12,788 nucleotides of DNA from Pseudomonadota bacterium (GTDB lineage: Bacteria > Pseudomonadota > Gammaproteobacteria > Steroidobacterales > Steroidobacteraceae), in assembly GCA_021850555.1 (NCBI GenBank), contig JAJZLX010000322.1, positions 12,273 through 25,060 on the forward strand, given 5' to 3'. Made by a program: the position numbers and the translations under genes. Below the pieces are notes generated by a model. The model had not been told where the DNA came from. It made no database searches and was given only the letters and a program-made list of their open reading frames with translations. Positions 1 through 5,332 of the stretch are shown piece after piece (the stretch's first letter is position 1; each line of letters opens with the position of its first letter).

Positions 1-1
1 G

Positions 2-718
2 CGACAGCAGCCCGCGCGTGACTGCCGGCCGGAAGATGGCGCGGTGGACGTGCGGTTCGGACAGGTCGGCATTGCGCGCGTGTGTCTCGCGTGCGCGGAC
101 CCCGCGGTCATTCTGCGCGATCTGGCTGAGCGAGTGGCGGAAGCGCCGGCGTTCTTTCGCCGTACCGCCTCTGCAGTCGATCTCTCTCGGCTCGGCCGGC
201 AAGTCTCACCGGATGAGTTTCGGGCAGTGCTCGCTGCGGCACGCCGCGCCGGACTGAGAACCGTGGGCATCACGAATGTGCCGCCAGGCGAACCCCCGCC
301 GCTCGACTTGCCCCTGTTTCCGCCGGTACGGGAATTCGGCCGTTCGGACCGTGTCTACCCCGCCGCCCATGATCCAGCGCCCAGCAGCCAGATGCATCAC
401 CAGCGAGTGCGTTCAGGAGAGCGTTTATATGCACGCGGTCGCGATCTGATCGTGACCGAACCGGTCGGCGCGGGGGCCGAGGTGATCGCCGACGGCTGCG
501 TGCATGTCTACGGCGCCCTGCGCGGGCGGGCGGTGGCCGGTGCGCGCGGCGCGGTCACGGCCCGGGTGTTCTGCCAGGAATTTCGAGCCGAGCTCGTGTC
601 GATCGCCGGCGTGTTCCGCGTGTTCGAGACGCTGCCGCCGGAGCTCGATGGCAAACCCGTGCAGGCGTGGCTCGAGGGGGACGAACTGCGCTTTGCGCCC
701 CTGGGGCACACGGCGTGA
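2..718 (+). CDS. minC: Septum site-determining protein MinC (5' end probably outside window)
   Basis: MinC is the FtsZ-polymerisation inhibitor of the Min system; it works with membrane-bound MinD to block division away from midcell. The C-terminal beta-helix domain is unmistakable: segments reading SGERLYARGRDLIV, AGAEVIADG, HVYGALRGRA, ARVFCQEF and AELVSIAG follow one another, ending with QAWLEGDELRF. The N-terminal domain (GQVGIARV, AEAPAFF) resembles Xanthomonas-type MinC. The frame is open to the left edge, and the residues before GQVGIA still resemble family members, so the true start is probably upstream. A GTG at 44 is the alternative and would give about 224 aa, close to the usual 230. 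The next gene in most genomes is minD; here the stop is followed by 66 bp and then convergent genes. Identity is secure; the start is not. Confidence 0.9.
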   Translation, partial: RQQPARDCRPEDGAVDVRFGQVGIARVCLACADPAVILRDLAERVAEAPAFFRRTASAVDLSRLGRQVSPDEFRAVLAAARRAGLRTVGITNVPPGEPPPLDLPLFPPVREFGRSDRVYPAAHDPAPSSQMHHQRVRSGERLYARGRDLIVTEPVGAGAEVIADGCVHVYGALRGRAVAGARGAVTARVFCQEFRAELVSIAGVFRVFETLPPELDGKPVQAWLEGDELRFAPLGHTA

Positions 719-784
719 GCGATATCCCTACTGCAGGTACCAAACCCCATCGACCGGATGCCCCCGCCCTGGACAAGCCGTCGC

Positions 785-994
785 TTAGTCCGGTGGAAGC
801 GCGCGCGGCGGCGCAGCTGCGCCGCCAGGCGGTTTCATCAGAAATTCGAATAGCGTCTCGATCCGCACGAGCCGGCGTTCATGGTCCTCGAGCCTTGCGG
901 TAGCCACCGCGTATTCTTTCGTCAATCGCTCCACCCGCTCGTTGAGCAGGACGACATCCTTGCCGTAGCGCATCACGTCGGATAGCAAACTCAT
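785..994 (-). CDS. Small coiled-coil protein, second gene of the RHH pair
   Basis: This is a 69-aa protein I cannot assign to a named family. Residues 15-55 are charged and heptad-like (LNERVERLTKEYAVATARL, then EDHERRLVRIETLFEFL), which suggests a coiled coil; the tail is rich in Pro and Ala. The ATG at 994 is chosen because it overlaps the stop of the upstream ribbon-helix-helix gene as ATGA, a sign of translational coupling. The frame continues upstream of this ATG, but only inside the preceding gene. The two products probably act together, for example as partner and regulator. A toxin role is not supported by any motif. Confidence 0.6.
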   Translation of the reverse strand: MSLLSDVMRYGKDVVLLNERVERLTKEYAVATARLEDHERRLVRIETLFEFLMKPPGGAAAPPRALPPD

Positions 995-1419
995 GCGCTC
1001 GCACTCTGCTGTGCGAACAGTTCCTGCAGACGAGCAGCTGCCTGCTGATTTCGCTCTAGCCACTCGAGGGTCTGTGTTCGAACCTGGTTGCGCACGGAGC
1101 CGTCTTCCAGGCGTGCGAGCTTGGCGCCGTATACGGCGAGACTCTCATCGACACGCGCGATTGTTTCGCGCAGGCTCGCATGGATCTCGTCGAGCAGCGC
1201 CCGTGCCTGAATCTCGTCTTGTTCCGAAGACAGCGCCAGGCGCTCCGGGTCGTAGGCCTCGATCGCCCGACGCACGATCTCCGTGGCCGGCACGCCGGCC
1301 TTGCGGCCGAGCGCGCGCACCTTCTCGATGCTGCGGCGCGGGATGAGATACTGCTGGCGCAGCAGGGCGCTCTTGCCTTTCTGCGCGGCGCTCGGCTTAC
1401 CGACGGCTGCTGTTTTCAT
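991..1419 (-). CDS. Ribbon-helix-helix DNA-binding protein with C-terminal helical domain
   Basis: The 142-aa protein has a likely ribbon-helix-helix fold at residues about 21-56: a short strand (QQYLIPRRS), then a helix (IEKVRALGRKAG), a turn (VPATE) and a second helix (IVRRAIEAY). The rest (about 60-142) is strongly helical and charged, with a Gln/Ala-rich end, which suggests a coiled-coil oligomerisation domain. The gene overlaps the next one by 4 bp. Directly upstream lie a good promoter and several short TGTGTA-type direct repeats, the arrangement expected of an autoregulating RHH repressor. A plasmid-partition or antitoxin-like regulator is possible; the exact family is unknown. Confidence 0.65.
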   Translation of the reverse strand: MKTAAVGKPSAAQKGKSALLRQQYLIPRRSIEKVRALGRKAGVPATEIVRRAIEAYDPERLALSSEQDEIQARALLDEIHASLRETIARVDESLAVYGAKLARLEDGSVRNQVRTQTLEWLERNQQAAARLQELFAQQSASA

Positions 1420-1425
1420 GGTTCA

Positions 1426-1454
1426 ATTATACACAACGCATTACACATACACAA
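1426..1454 (-). promoter_or_regulatory. Sigma70-like promoter of the RHH pair, apparently leaderless
   Basis: On the minus strand there is TTGTGT (1454-1449), a 17-bp gap, and a perfect TATAAT (1431-1426) inside an extended TGTGTATAAT. The A of the ATG (1419) is the seventh base after the -10 box, which is where transcription normally starts. No Shine-Dalgarno sequence fits in between, so the mRNA would begin at or next to the start codon. Confidence 0.6.
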
Positions 1455-1464
1455 GTCATACACA
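1429..1464 (-). promoter_or_regulatory. Short direct repeats over the promoter, probable RHH operator
   Basis: The heptamer ATACACA (TGTGTAT on the transcribed strand) occurs at 1429-1435, 1447-1453 and 1458-1464, with a further TACACA at 1442-1447. The copies cover the -10 and -35 boxes. RHH dimers commonly bind tandem short repeats, so autorepression is the simple reading. This is inferred from position only. Confidence 0.5.
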
Positions 1465-1677
1465 TCTATGGTGCTGTGCAATGATCTGGCGAGGGTAGCC
1501 CTCTACCATGGGATTATGTCCTTTTATGGGAATTCTATAAATCAGCAATCCACCCGTCTGACTACCCGTCCTACGCGCACGCATCCGAGCGGCGCCGGGG
1601 TCCTCCCTCGAGCACGCGCGGATCTTGAAAGTCAGGCGGTGAGAGGCTCGCCGAGCAATTCGGCGGCAGTCATCGGC
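1465..1677. other. Intergenic region between RHH operon and DUF7694 gene
   Basis: No convincing gene. Two small inverted repeats are visible: GAGGG-TAG-CCCTC at 1491-1503 and GCCGA-GCAAT-TCGGC at 1650-1664. The second lies just past the end of the minus-strand gene but has no T-run, so I do not call it a terminator. The stretch around 1500-1550 is more AT-rich than its surroundings. Confidence 0.4.
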
Positions 1678-2100
1678 TCAGTCGGTGGGGTTCATGGGCC
1701 GCTGGACCACCCCCGGAATCGGGTGATCTCCGTGATCGACGACGGAGCGGCGGTTCCGGCCGATCTCGAGCCGTACCCCGGGCGGCATCACCCATATGTG
1801 GTACTGGTTCGCGGTGTCGACCAGGCGCGACTCGGCCGGATAGAGCTCAAGACCCTCGCGCTCCTTGCCGCAGAGCTGGTTCTTGATCTTCTGGAAGTGC
1901 CGCCAGTCCCGACAGGCCTTCCGGTCGATGCGGCGGATCGAGAGGTGGGTTGCCCCTTGCGCCATAGGCTTTGCGATGACGACGTACAGATCGTTTATCC
2001 AAGTTTTGCCCGCGAGAAACTCATCGTCATAGACCGCCCGAATTGTCCTCGAGGTAGGCCTCTCGAGGCGGCCCAGGCCGCAGTTTCCGCCCGCACGCAT
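1678..2100 (-). CDS. DUF7694-like small protein
   Basis: The 140-aa protein has the conserved core I associate with DUF7694 proteins, common in phages and prophages: SIRRIDRKACRDWRHFQKIK (about 54-73), then ELYPAESRLVDTANQYHIWV (about 85-104). Function is unknown. The upstream part contains IRAVYDDEF (20-28) and INDLYVVIAKP. The ATG at 2100 has no strong ribosome binding site, so a start further downstream cannot be excluded. The gene stands alone, 87 bp past radA on the same strand. Codons 21-25 match the middle of a spacer in CRISPR array 1 (4987-5015) base for base, so relatives of this gene are plausible targets. The family name is recalled, not searched. Confidence 0.6.
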   Translation of the reverse strand: MRAGGNCGLGRLERPTSRTIRAVYDDEFLAGKTWINDLYVVIAKPMAQGATHLSIRRIDRKACRDWRHFQKIKNQLCGKEREGLELYPAESRLVDTANQYHIWVMPPGVRLEIGRNRRSVVDHGDHPIPGVVQRPMNPTD

Positions 2101-2187
2101 AGCACTCGCCGGCGGGCTCTGTGCGCTCAGTCGTGAGAGAAGTTCGCATCATCAGTGGAAACCAACCTGTGGAGCACGAGGTTTCGC

Positions 2188-3561
2188 TCAGCAGATGAGA
2201 CCACGCTTCAGCGCCTGCTCGATCCTGGATGCCTCGATAACTTCGAGGCCCTCCATCCGCGCACCCGCGGCGCCCTTGGGCACGATCGCGCGCGTGAAGC
2301 CGAGCTTCGAGGCCTCGCGCAGCCTGGGCCCGATGTCGCGCACCGGGCGCAGCTCGCCGGCGAGCCCGACTTCGCCGAAGGCCACGAGGCCCTCGGGCAG
2401 AGCCCGCCCCTTCAGCGAGGAGAACACCGCGAGCAACGCCGGCAAATCGGTGGCAGGCTCAGTGAGGCGCACCCCGCCGACGGCCTTGAGGTACACGTTC
2501 TTCTCGAATGCATCGAGCCCGGCGTGTTTGTTCAGTACCGCGAGGATCATCTGCAGGCGGTTCACATCGAGCCCCGTGGCGAAGCGGCGCGGGTTCGGCG
2601 CCTGGGCGCGCTCGACCAGCGCCTGCACTTCGACGAGCAGCGGCCGGTTGCCCTCCATGGCCGCGAACACCGCGCAGCCAGGCACCGGTTCTGCGTGCTG
2701 GGTGAGAAATAGACTCGAGGGATTGGAGACTTCCTCGAGGCCGCGCTCGCCCATGGCGAATACTCCGATTTCGTTGACCGCGCCGAAGCGGTTCTTCAGC
2801 GCCCGCAGCATGCGAAAGGCGGTCCCGGACTCGCCCTCGAAGTACAGCTCTGCGTCGACCATGTGCGAGAGCACCTTGGGGCCGGCGAGCGTGCCTTCCT
2901 TGGTCACGTGCCCAACGAGAAACACGGGGCAGCCTGAGCTCTTGGCGTAACGGGTGAGGTGCGCGGCGCACTCCCTCACCTGCGCCACTGTGCCCGGGGC
3001 GGACTGGAAGTCCGGGTCGTAGACGGTCTGGATGGAATCGAGGATCAGCAGCTCGGGCCGCTCGGCGTCGAGCAGCTCGTTGATGCGCTGCATGTTGATC
3101 TCGGTCACGATCCGCATCGGGCTCTCGAGCACCCCGAGCCGCTCGGCGCGCAGTGCGATCTGGCCCTGGGACTCCTCGCCCGTGACGTAGAGCACGCGGC
3201 GCTCGCGCGCAAGCAACGCGCCGGATTGCAGCAGTAATGTCGACTTGCCGATCCCTGGGTCGCCGCCGATCAGCAGCACAGAACCTGCGACGAGCCCGCC
3301 GCCGAGCACACGGTCGAATTCGGCGATGCCCGTCGAGGTGCGCGGCAGCTCCTCCGGCCGGCAGTCCGAGAGCGAGCGGACCGGGGCCAGCGTGCCGCTC
3401 CAGGCCTCGCGCCGAGCAGCCCCTTTGGTCGCACGCGGCATCGCGCGCTCTTCCTCGAGCGTGTTCCAGGCCCGGCAGTCCGAGCACTGCCCATTCCACT
3501 TCGGATGCTCCGCGCCGCACTCGGTGCAGCGGTAGACTGTTTTTGCTCTGGCAAGCCCCAT
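2188..3561 (-). CDS. radA: DNA repair protein RadA (Sms)
   Basis: RadA is a RecA-like, DnaB-type branch-migration helicase of recombination. The 457-aa length matches the family (about 460). Visible in order: a C4 zinc finger (C12, C15, C26, C29), Walker A GGDPGIGKST (99-108), Walker B LLILDSIQT (171-179), the RadA signature KNRFG (256-260), and a C-terminal Lon-like domain ending about residue 455. The ATG at 3561 gives the usual start MGLARAKTVYRCTECG. It is the last gene of a minus-strand unit, starting 6 bp after the stop of the zinc-binding protein gene. All key residues are present and the gene looks intact. Confidence 0.96.
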   Translation of the reverse strand: MGLARAKTVYRCTECGAEHPKWNGQCSDCRAWNTLEEERAMPRATKGAARREAWSGTLAPVRSLSDCRPEELPRTSTGIAEFDRVLGGGLVAGSVLLIGGDPGIGKSTLLLQSGALLARERRVLYVTGEESQGQIALRAERLGVLESPMRIVTEINMQRINELLDAERPELLILDSIQTVYDPDFQSAPGTVAQVRECAAHLTRYAKSSGCPVFLVGHVTKEGTLAGPKVLSHMVDAELYFEGESGTAFRMLRALKNRFGAVNEIGVFAMGERGLEEVSNPSSLFLTQHAEPVPGCAVFAAMEGNRPLLVEVQALVERAQAPNPRRFATGLDVNRLQMILAVLNKHAGLDAFEKNVYLKAVGGVRLTEPATDLPALLAVFSSLKGRALPEGLVAFGEVGLAGELRPVRDIGPRLREASKLGFTRAIVPKGAAGARMEGLEVIEASRIEQALKRGLIC

Positions 3562-3567
3562 CGGTGG

Positions 3568-4101
3568 CTACTCCGCGGCGCGGGATACGAGCGCGAGCGC
3601 AGAGCGCAGATCCGCACACTCTGGACAGTCCTCCTGGTCGCCGTCCGTGGAGGGCTGCTCCTTCAGGTGCCGCCCGGTACCTTCGCATTCGGCGCATTCC
3701 AATGCGCATCGCTCGATGAGCCCCACGAGTACCGGGATGGCCGCTGTGAGGCGTGTGAGCCGCGCGTTCTCGCGCTTCAACCCTTCGAGCTCTTCGGCCG
3801 TGAAAGGGAACCATCGCTCGAGACTGCTGTCCTGGTGCCAATCGGCAGGCAGAGTCGAGAGATACTGCTCGGCGGTGTAGATTCGTCCTGTCCCCTCGCA
3901 TGTCGGGCAGGTCGCGTTAGGATCGCTCCAGCCCACGGTCTCGTCGTAATGCTGTGGCTCTAGCCCATTTCCTTGGCAGTGCACGCAGAGTATGCCGGTG
4001 GGTCTCTGGGCGCTCGAGAGCAATCGCTCGAGTCCGGTCATACCTCGCCTATGCTCTGCGCGGCGCTTGGCCTGAACGTCGTGTTTCCTCAGTTTATCCA
4101 T
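3568..4101 (-). CDS. CxxC-rich putative zinc-binding protein
   Basis: The 177-aa protein has no name I can give. It carries DnaJ-like zinc motifs: CVHCQGNG (39-46), CPTCEGTG (65-72), CAECEGTG (136-143) and CPEC (159-162). Each pair of CxxC elements could bind one zinc ion. Between the pairs is a helical stretch of about 50 residues with LEGLKREN (105-112). There is no J domain, so it is not a DnaJ. The ATG at 4101 is chosen for its GGAGGGG ribosome binding site just upstream; the frame continues open above it but without a better start. It sits 17 bp after the membrane protein gene and 6 bp before radA, so the three are probably cotranscribed. Proteins of this kind are frequent in phages and accessory regions. 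Confidence 0.65.
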   Translation of the reverse strand: MDKLRKHDVQAKRRAEHRRGMTGLERLLSSAQRPTGILCVHCQGNGLEPQHYDETVGWSDPNATCPTCEGTGRIYTAEQYLSTLPADWHQDSSLERWFPFTAEELEGLKRENARLTRLTAAIPVLVGLIERCALECAECEGTGRHLKEQPSTDGDQEDCPECADLRSALALVSRAAE

Positions 4102-4118
4102 TTCCCCTCCGATCGTTC

Positions 4119-4541
4119 TCAGCGGGCCGGGTCTGAAATCGCAGCGAGCTCGGCTCGGGCCCATCGCACCACACGTGCCAATGCGCAGCGCTTTCCCTCG
4201 TGCGACTTCTCTACGAGATCCCTGCGCAGCTGCTCGAACGCTTGACGATCCAGAGGCTCGTAGCTCCAGAGCTGACCCGACAGCCGGCTCCACCAAGACG
4301 CGCGGCCCGGCCCGTGTTTCTTGAGAAATACGTACACCCCCCAGCCCACGGCCGCCGCAGCGATGAGCCGCGCTACACCGCAGTCTGCCGGCGCGAGTGC
4401 AGCCGCCAGTGCCATAAAGATCGCCGCGTAGAGCATCGCCAGAAATGTCCGCGGGGCAGGCATCCCGGCGTGCAGGCACTCGATCGTGTCCAGGATCGCA
4501 TTGAGATCCCGCAGTCTTCCGTCTACCTTTTTTTTATCCAT
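4119..4541 (-). CDS. Small membrane protein of unknown function
   Basis: The 140-aa product has a charged N-terminus (MDKKKVDGRLRDL), two hydrophobic segments at about residues 31-49 (FLAMLYAAIFMALAAALA) and 54-73 (VARLIAAAAVGWGVYVFL), and a basic cytoplasmic-type tail. The start at 4541 is preferred because AGGAG lies at 4557-4553, 11 bases upstream. An in-frame ATG at 4577 would add 12 residues but coincides with the expected transcription start. A run of eight A bases follows the start codon. First gene of the unit leading to radA. Confidence 0.55.
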   Translation of the reverse strand: MDKKKVDGRLRDLNAILDTIECLHAGMPAPRTFLAMLYAAIFMALAAALAPADCGVARLIAAAAVGWGVYVFLKKHGPGRASWWSRLSGQLWSYEPLDRQAFEQLRRDLVEKSHEGKRCALARVVRWARAELAAISDPAR

Positions 4542-4583
4542 GCCTTTGAGCTCTCCTGCTGTGCTTTTAGATCCCATTCTTAT

Positions 4584-4612
4584 ATTTTATCCTGGCCTCG
4601 CCAGTCTGACCA
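4584..4612 (-). promoter_or_regulatory. Possible promoter of the membrane protein-zinc protein-radA unit
   Basis: On the minus strand: TGGTCA (4612-4607), 17 bp, TAAAAT (4589-4584). Transcription would start near 4577, leaving a 36-base leader before the ATG at 4541. The gap contains the inverted repeat CTGGC-CTC-GCCAG (4592-4604), a possible operator. Both boxes are only 4-5 of 6 matches. Confidence 0.35.
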
Positions 4613-4631
4613 GAAAAAGGCTCCGTTAATT

Positions 4632-4648
4632 TCCGACGAATCGTCGGA
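4632..4648. promoter_or_regulatory. Perfect inverted repeat, copy A of an operator-like motif
   Basis: TCCGACGA, one A, then TCGTCGGA: an 8-bp perfect palindrome in an AT-rich setting between the radA unit and array 1. A close relative with the same flanks (AATTTCCGA before, TCGTCGGAT at the end) lies before the cas operon at 5243-5260. This suggests one regulator binding both. Confidence 0.5.
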
Positions 4649-4650
4649 TT

Positions 4651-4679
4651 TATCCCCTCGCCAGGCGCGGGGAGCGGGG
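4651..4679 (+). repeat. Solitary CRISPR-repeat-like hairpin outside the arrays
   Basis: TAT-CCCC (4651-4657), inner TCGCCAGGCGC, then GGGGA (4669-4673) and GCGGGG. It has the layout of the array 1 repeat (TATACCCC, inner part, CGCGGGGACGAGAGG) and its inner CGCCAG resembles the classic I-E repeat. It lies about 140 bp before array 1 with no second copy next to it. It could be a decayed repeat, a Cas6-binding site, or just a GC-rich stem. Confidence 0.35.
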
Positions 4680-4689
4680 TTATCCTGAA

Positions 4690-4817
4690 GATGTGCGCGC
4701 GGCGGGCATATTCACGGAAAAATGGATGAGGCGCAGGCTCGAGTACGATCGGCGATGCGGTTTTTTTCTAGAGAATTGACACTTTCTACAGGACGATCAA
4801 CGTGTTACAGCGCATCG
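4690..4817 (+). promoter_or_regulatory. Leader of CRISPR array 1 with IHF-like site
   Basis: The stretch before the first repeat has a T7 run, TTGACA at 4776-4781 (no good -10 at normal spacing) and GATCAACGTGTTA at 4795-4807. The last fits the IHF consensus WATCARNNNNTTR in 12 of 13 positions (first base G) and ends 10 bp before the repeat. IHF sites at this place bend the leader for I-E spacer integration. The leader-repeat junction is a perfect 7-bp inverted repeat, GCGCATC-G-GATGCGC (4810-4824). Confidence 0.5.
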
Positions 4818-5102
4818 GATGCGCTATACCCCGAAAATCGCGGGGACGAGAGGGCCCGGCTTCATCGCCGGCACGGTTGGCATGATGCGCTATACCCCGA
4901 AAATCGCGGGGACGAGAGGGCGGCGGACCGCGGAGGTTGTGCGGTGGTCGATGCGCTATACCCCGAAAATCGCGGGGACGAGAGGGGCCACGTAGTCATA
5001 GACCGCCCGGAGGTTGATGCGCTATACCCCGAAAATCGCGGGGACGGAAGGATCTGGCGGAGGGCTGACCTGATGTCCGTTTTCCCTGCATACGTGGGGG
5101 CG
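4818..5102 (+). CRISPR. CRISPR array 1: four 37-nt repeats plus a degenerate terminal repeat
   Basis: Repeats start at 4818, 4884, 4950 and 5016, exactly 66 bp apart. The first three are identical over 37 nt: GATGCGCTATA, CCCCGAAAATCGCGGGG (hairpin), ACGAGAGGG. The spacers at 4855-4883, 4921-4949 and 4987-5015 are each 29 nt. The fourth repeat keeps the 5' part but ends in ACGGAAGG, the end of the array 2 repeat. After a 27-nt spacer (5052-5078) comes a degenerate array 2-type repeat (5079-5102), then a terminator. Direction is plus: leader and IHF-like site on the left, decayed repeat and terminator on the right. The 37-nt unit is long for I-E or IV-A; the 5' GATGCGC looks added to a 30-nt core. 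Spacer 3 matches a relative of the DUF7694 gene at 1678-2100. Confidence 0.92.
5079..5102 (+). repeat. Degenerate terminal repeat of array 2 type
   Basis: GTTTTCCC, then TG in place of CA, then CATACGTGGGG, then GCG. It matches the array 2 repeat (12628-12656) in 21 of the first 24 positions and then diverges. It is the leader-distal, hence oldest, repeat of array 1. Confidence 0.75.
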
Positions 5103-5107
5103 TGATA

Positions 5108-5135
5108 ACCGGGGCATCTCGCCCCGGTTTTTTTT
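5108..5135 (+). terminator. Rho-independent terminator of array 1
   Basis: ACCGGGGC (5108-5115), loop ATCTC, GCCCCGGT (5121-5128), with a run of eight T (5128-5135). The perfect 8-bp GC stem with U-tract begins 6 bases after the degenerate repeat. It would end the pre-crRNA and separate it from the cas operon. Confidence 0.85.
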
Positions 5136-5242
5136 ATTTCTTGGAGCCTGAACGCTTCAGCTTGTGTGCGGTGAGGGCGGACCGCATTTTGGAAGTTTCT
5201 CCATATAACTCCAAGGAGCTCTAGCGATTTACCGACTCAATT

Positions 5243-5260
5243 TCCGAGTAATTCGTCGGA
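5243..5260. promoter_or_regulatory. Copy B of the operator-like motif, upstream of the cas operon
   Basis: TCCGAGTAATTCGTCGGA, preceded by AATT and followed by TAAAA. The outer arms TCCGA/TCGGA are inverted. It shares AATTTCCGA and TCGTCGGAT with copy A (4632-4648), differing only in the centre. It ends 72 bp before the first cas start codon. Confidence 0.45.
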
Positions 5261-5291
5261 TAAAATTTCTGGCGTCACGGCCCACTTTGCC

Positions 5292-5309
5292 TATAGTATG
5301 AAACCATAC
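5292..5309 (+). promoter_or_regulatory. Possible cas promoter -10 with adjoining palindrome
   Basis: TATAGT at 5292-5297 is a 5-of-6 match to a -10 box, but no clear -35 is found 16-18 bp upstream. Overlapping the start region is GTATG-AAAC-CATAC (5296-5309), a perfect 5-bp inverted repeat suited to an operator. The region 5136-5290 also holds CTGAA-CGC-TTCAG (5148-5160) but no gene. Confidence 0.35.
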
Positions 5310-5332
5310 AGGCTTTTTTCTGGAGTTGAGCG

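Noticed and set aside
785..1419. Toxin-antitoxin pair
   Set aside because: The RHH protein could be an antitoxin, but the partner is a coiled coil with no nuclease or other toxin motif.
1650..1664. Terminator after the DUF7694-like gene
   Set aside because: A 5-bp stem without a U-tract on the minus strand.
1180..2136. 318-aa plus-strand frame
   Set aside because: Runs antisense through the RHH gene, the intergenic region and the DUF7694-like gene, with no recognisable domain.
2459..3901. 480-aa Arg/Ala-rich frame on the minus strand
   Set aside because: Shadow of radA and the zinc-binding protein in another frame; no domain, and radA has all its motifs.
4776..4804. Promoter for array 1 from TTGACA at 4776
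   Set aside because: Perfect -35 hexamer, but no acceptable -10 at 16-18 bp; kept only as a note in the leader.
4921..4949. Spacer 2 of array 1 shares GACCGCGGAGG with 8425-8435 between csf2 and casDinG
   Set aside because: Eleven bases of GC-rich sequence are expected by chance at this search size, and there is no frame or position support.
4722..5105. 127-aa reading frame with repeated DALYPENRGDER every 22 residues
   Set aside because: It is CRISPR array 1 read as protein. The 66-bp period keeps the frame open; the hairpin repeats, unrelated spacers, decayed last repeat and terminator identify an array.
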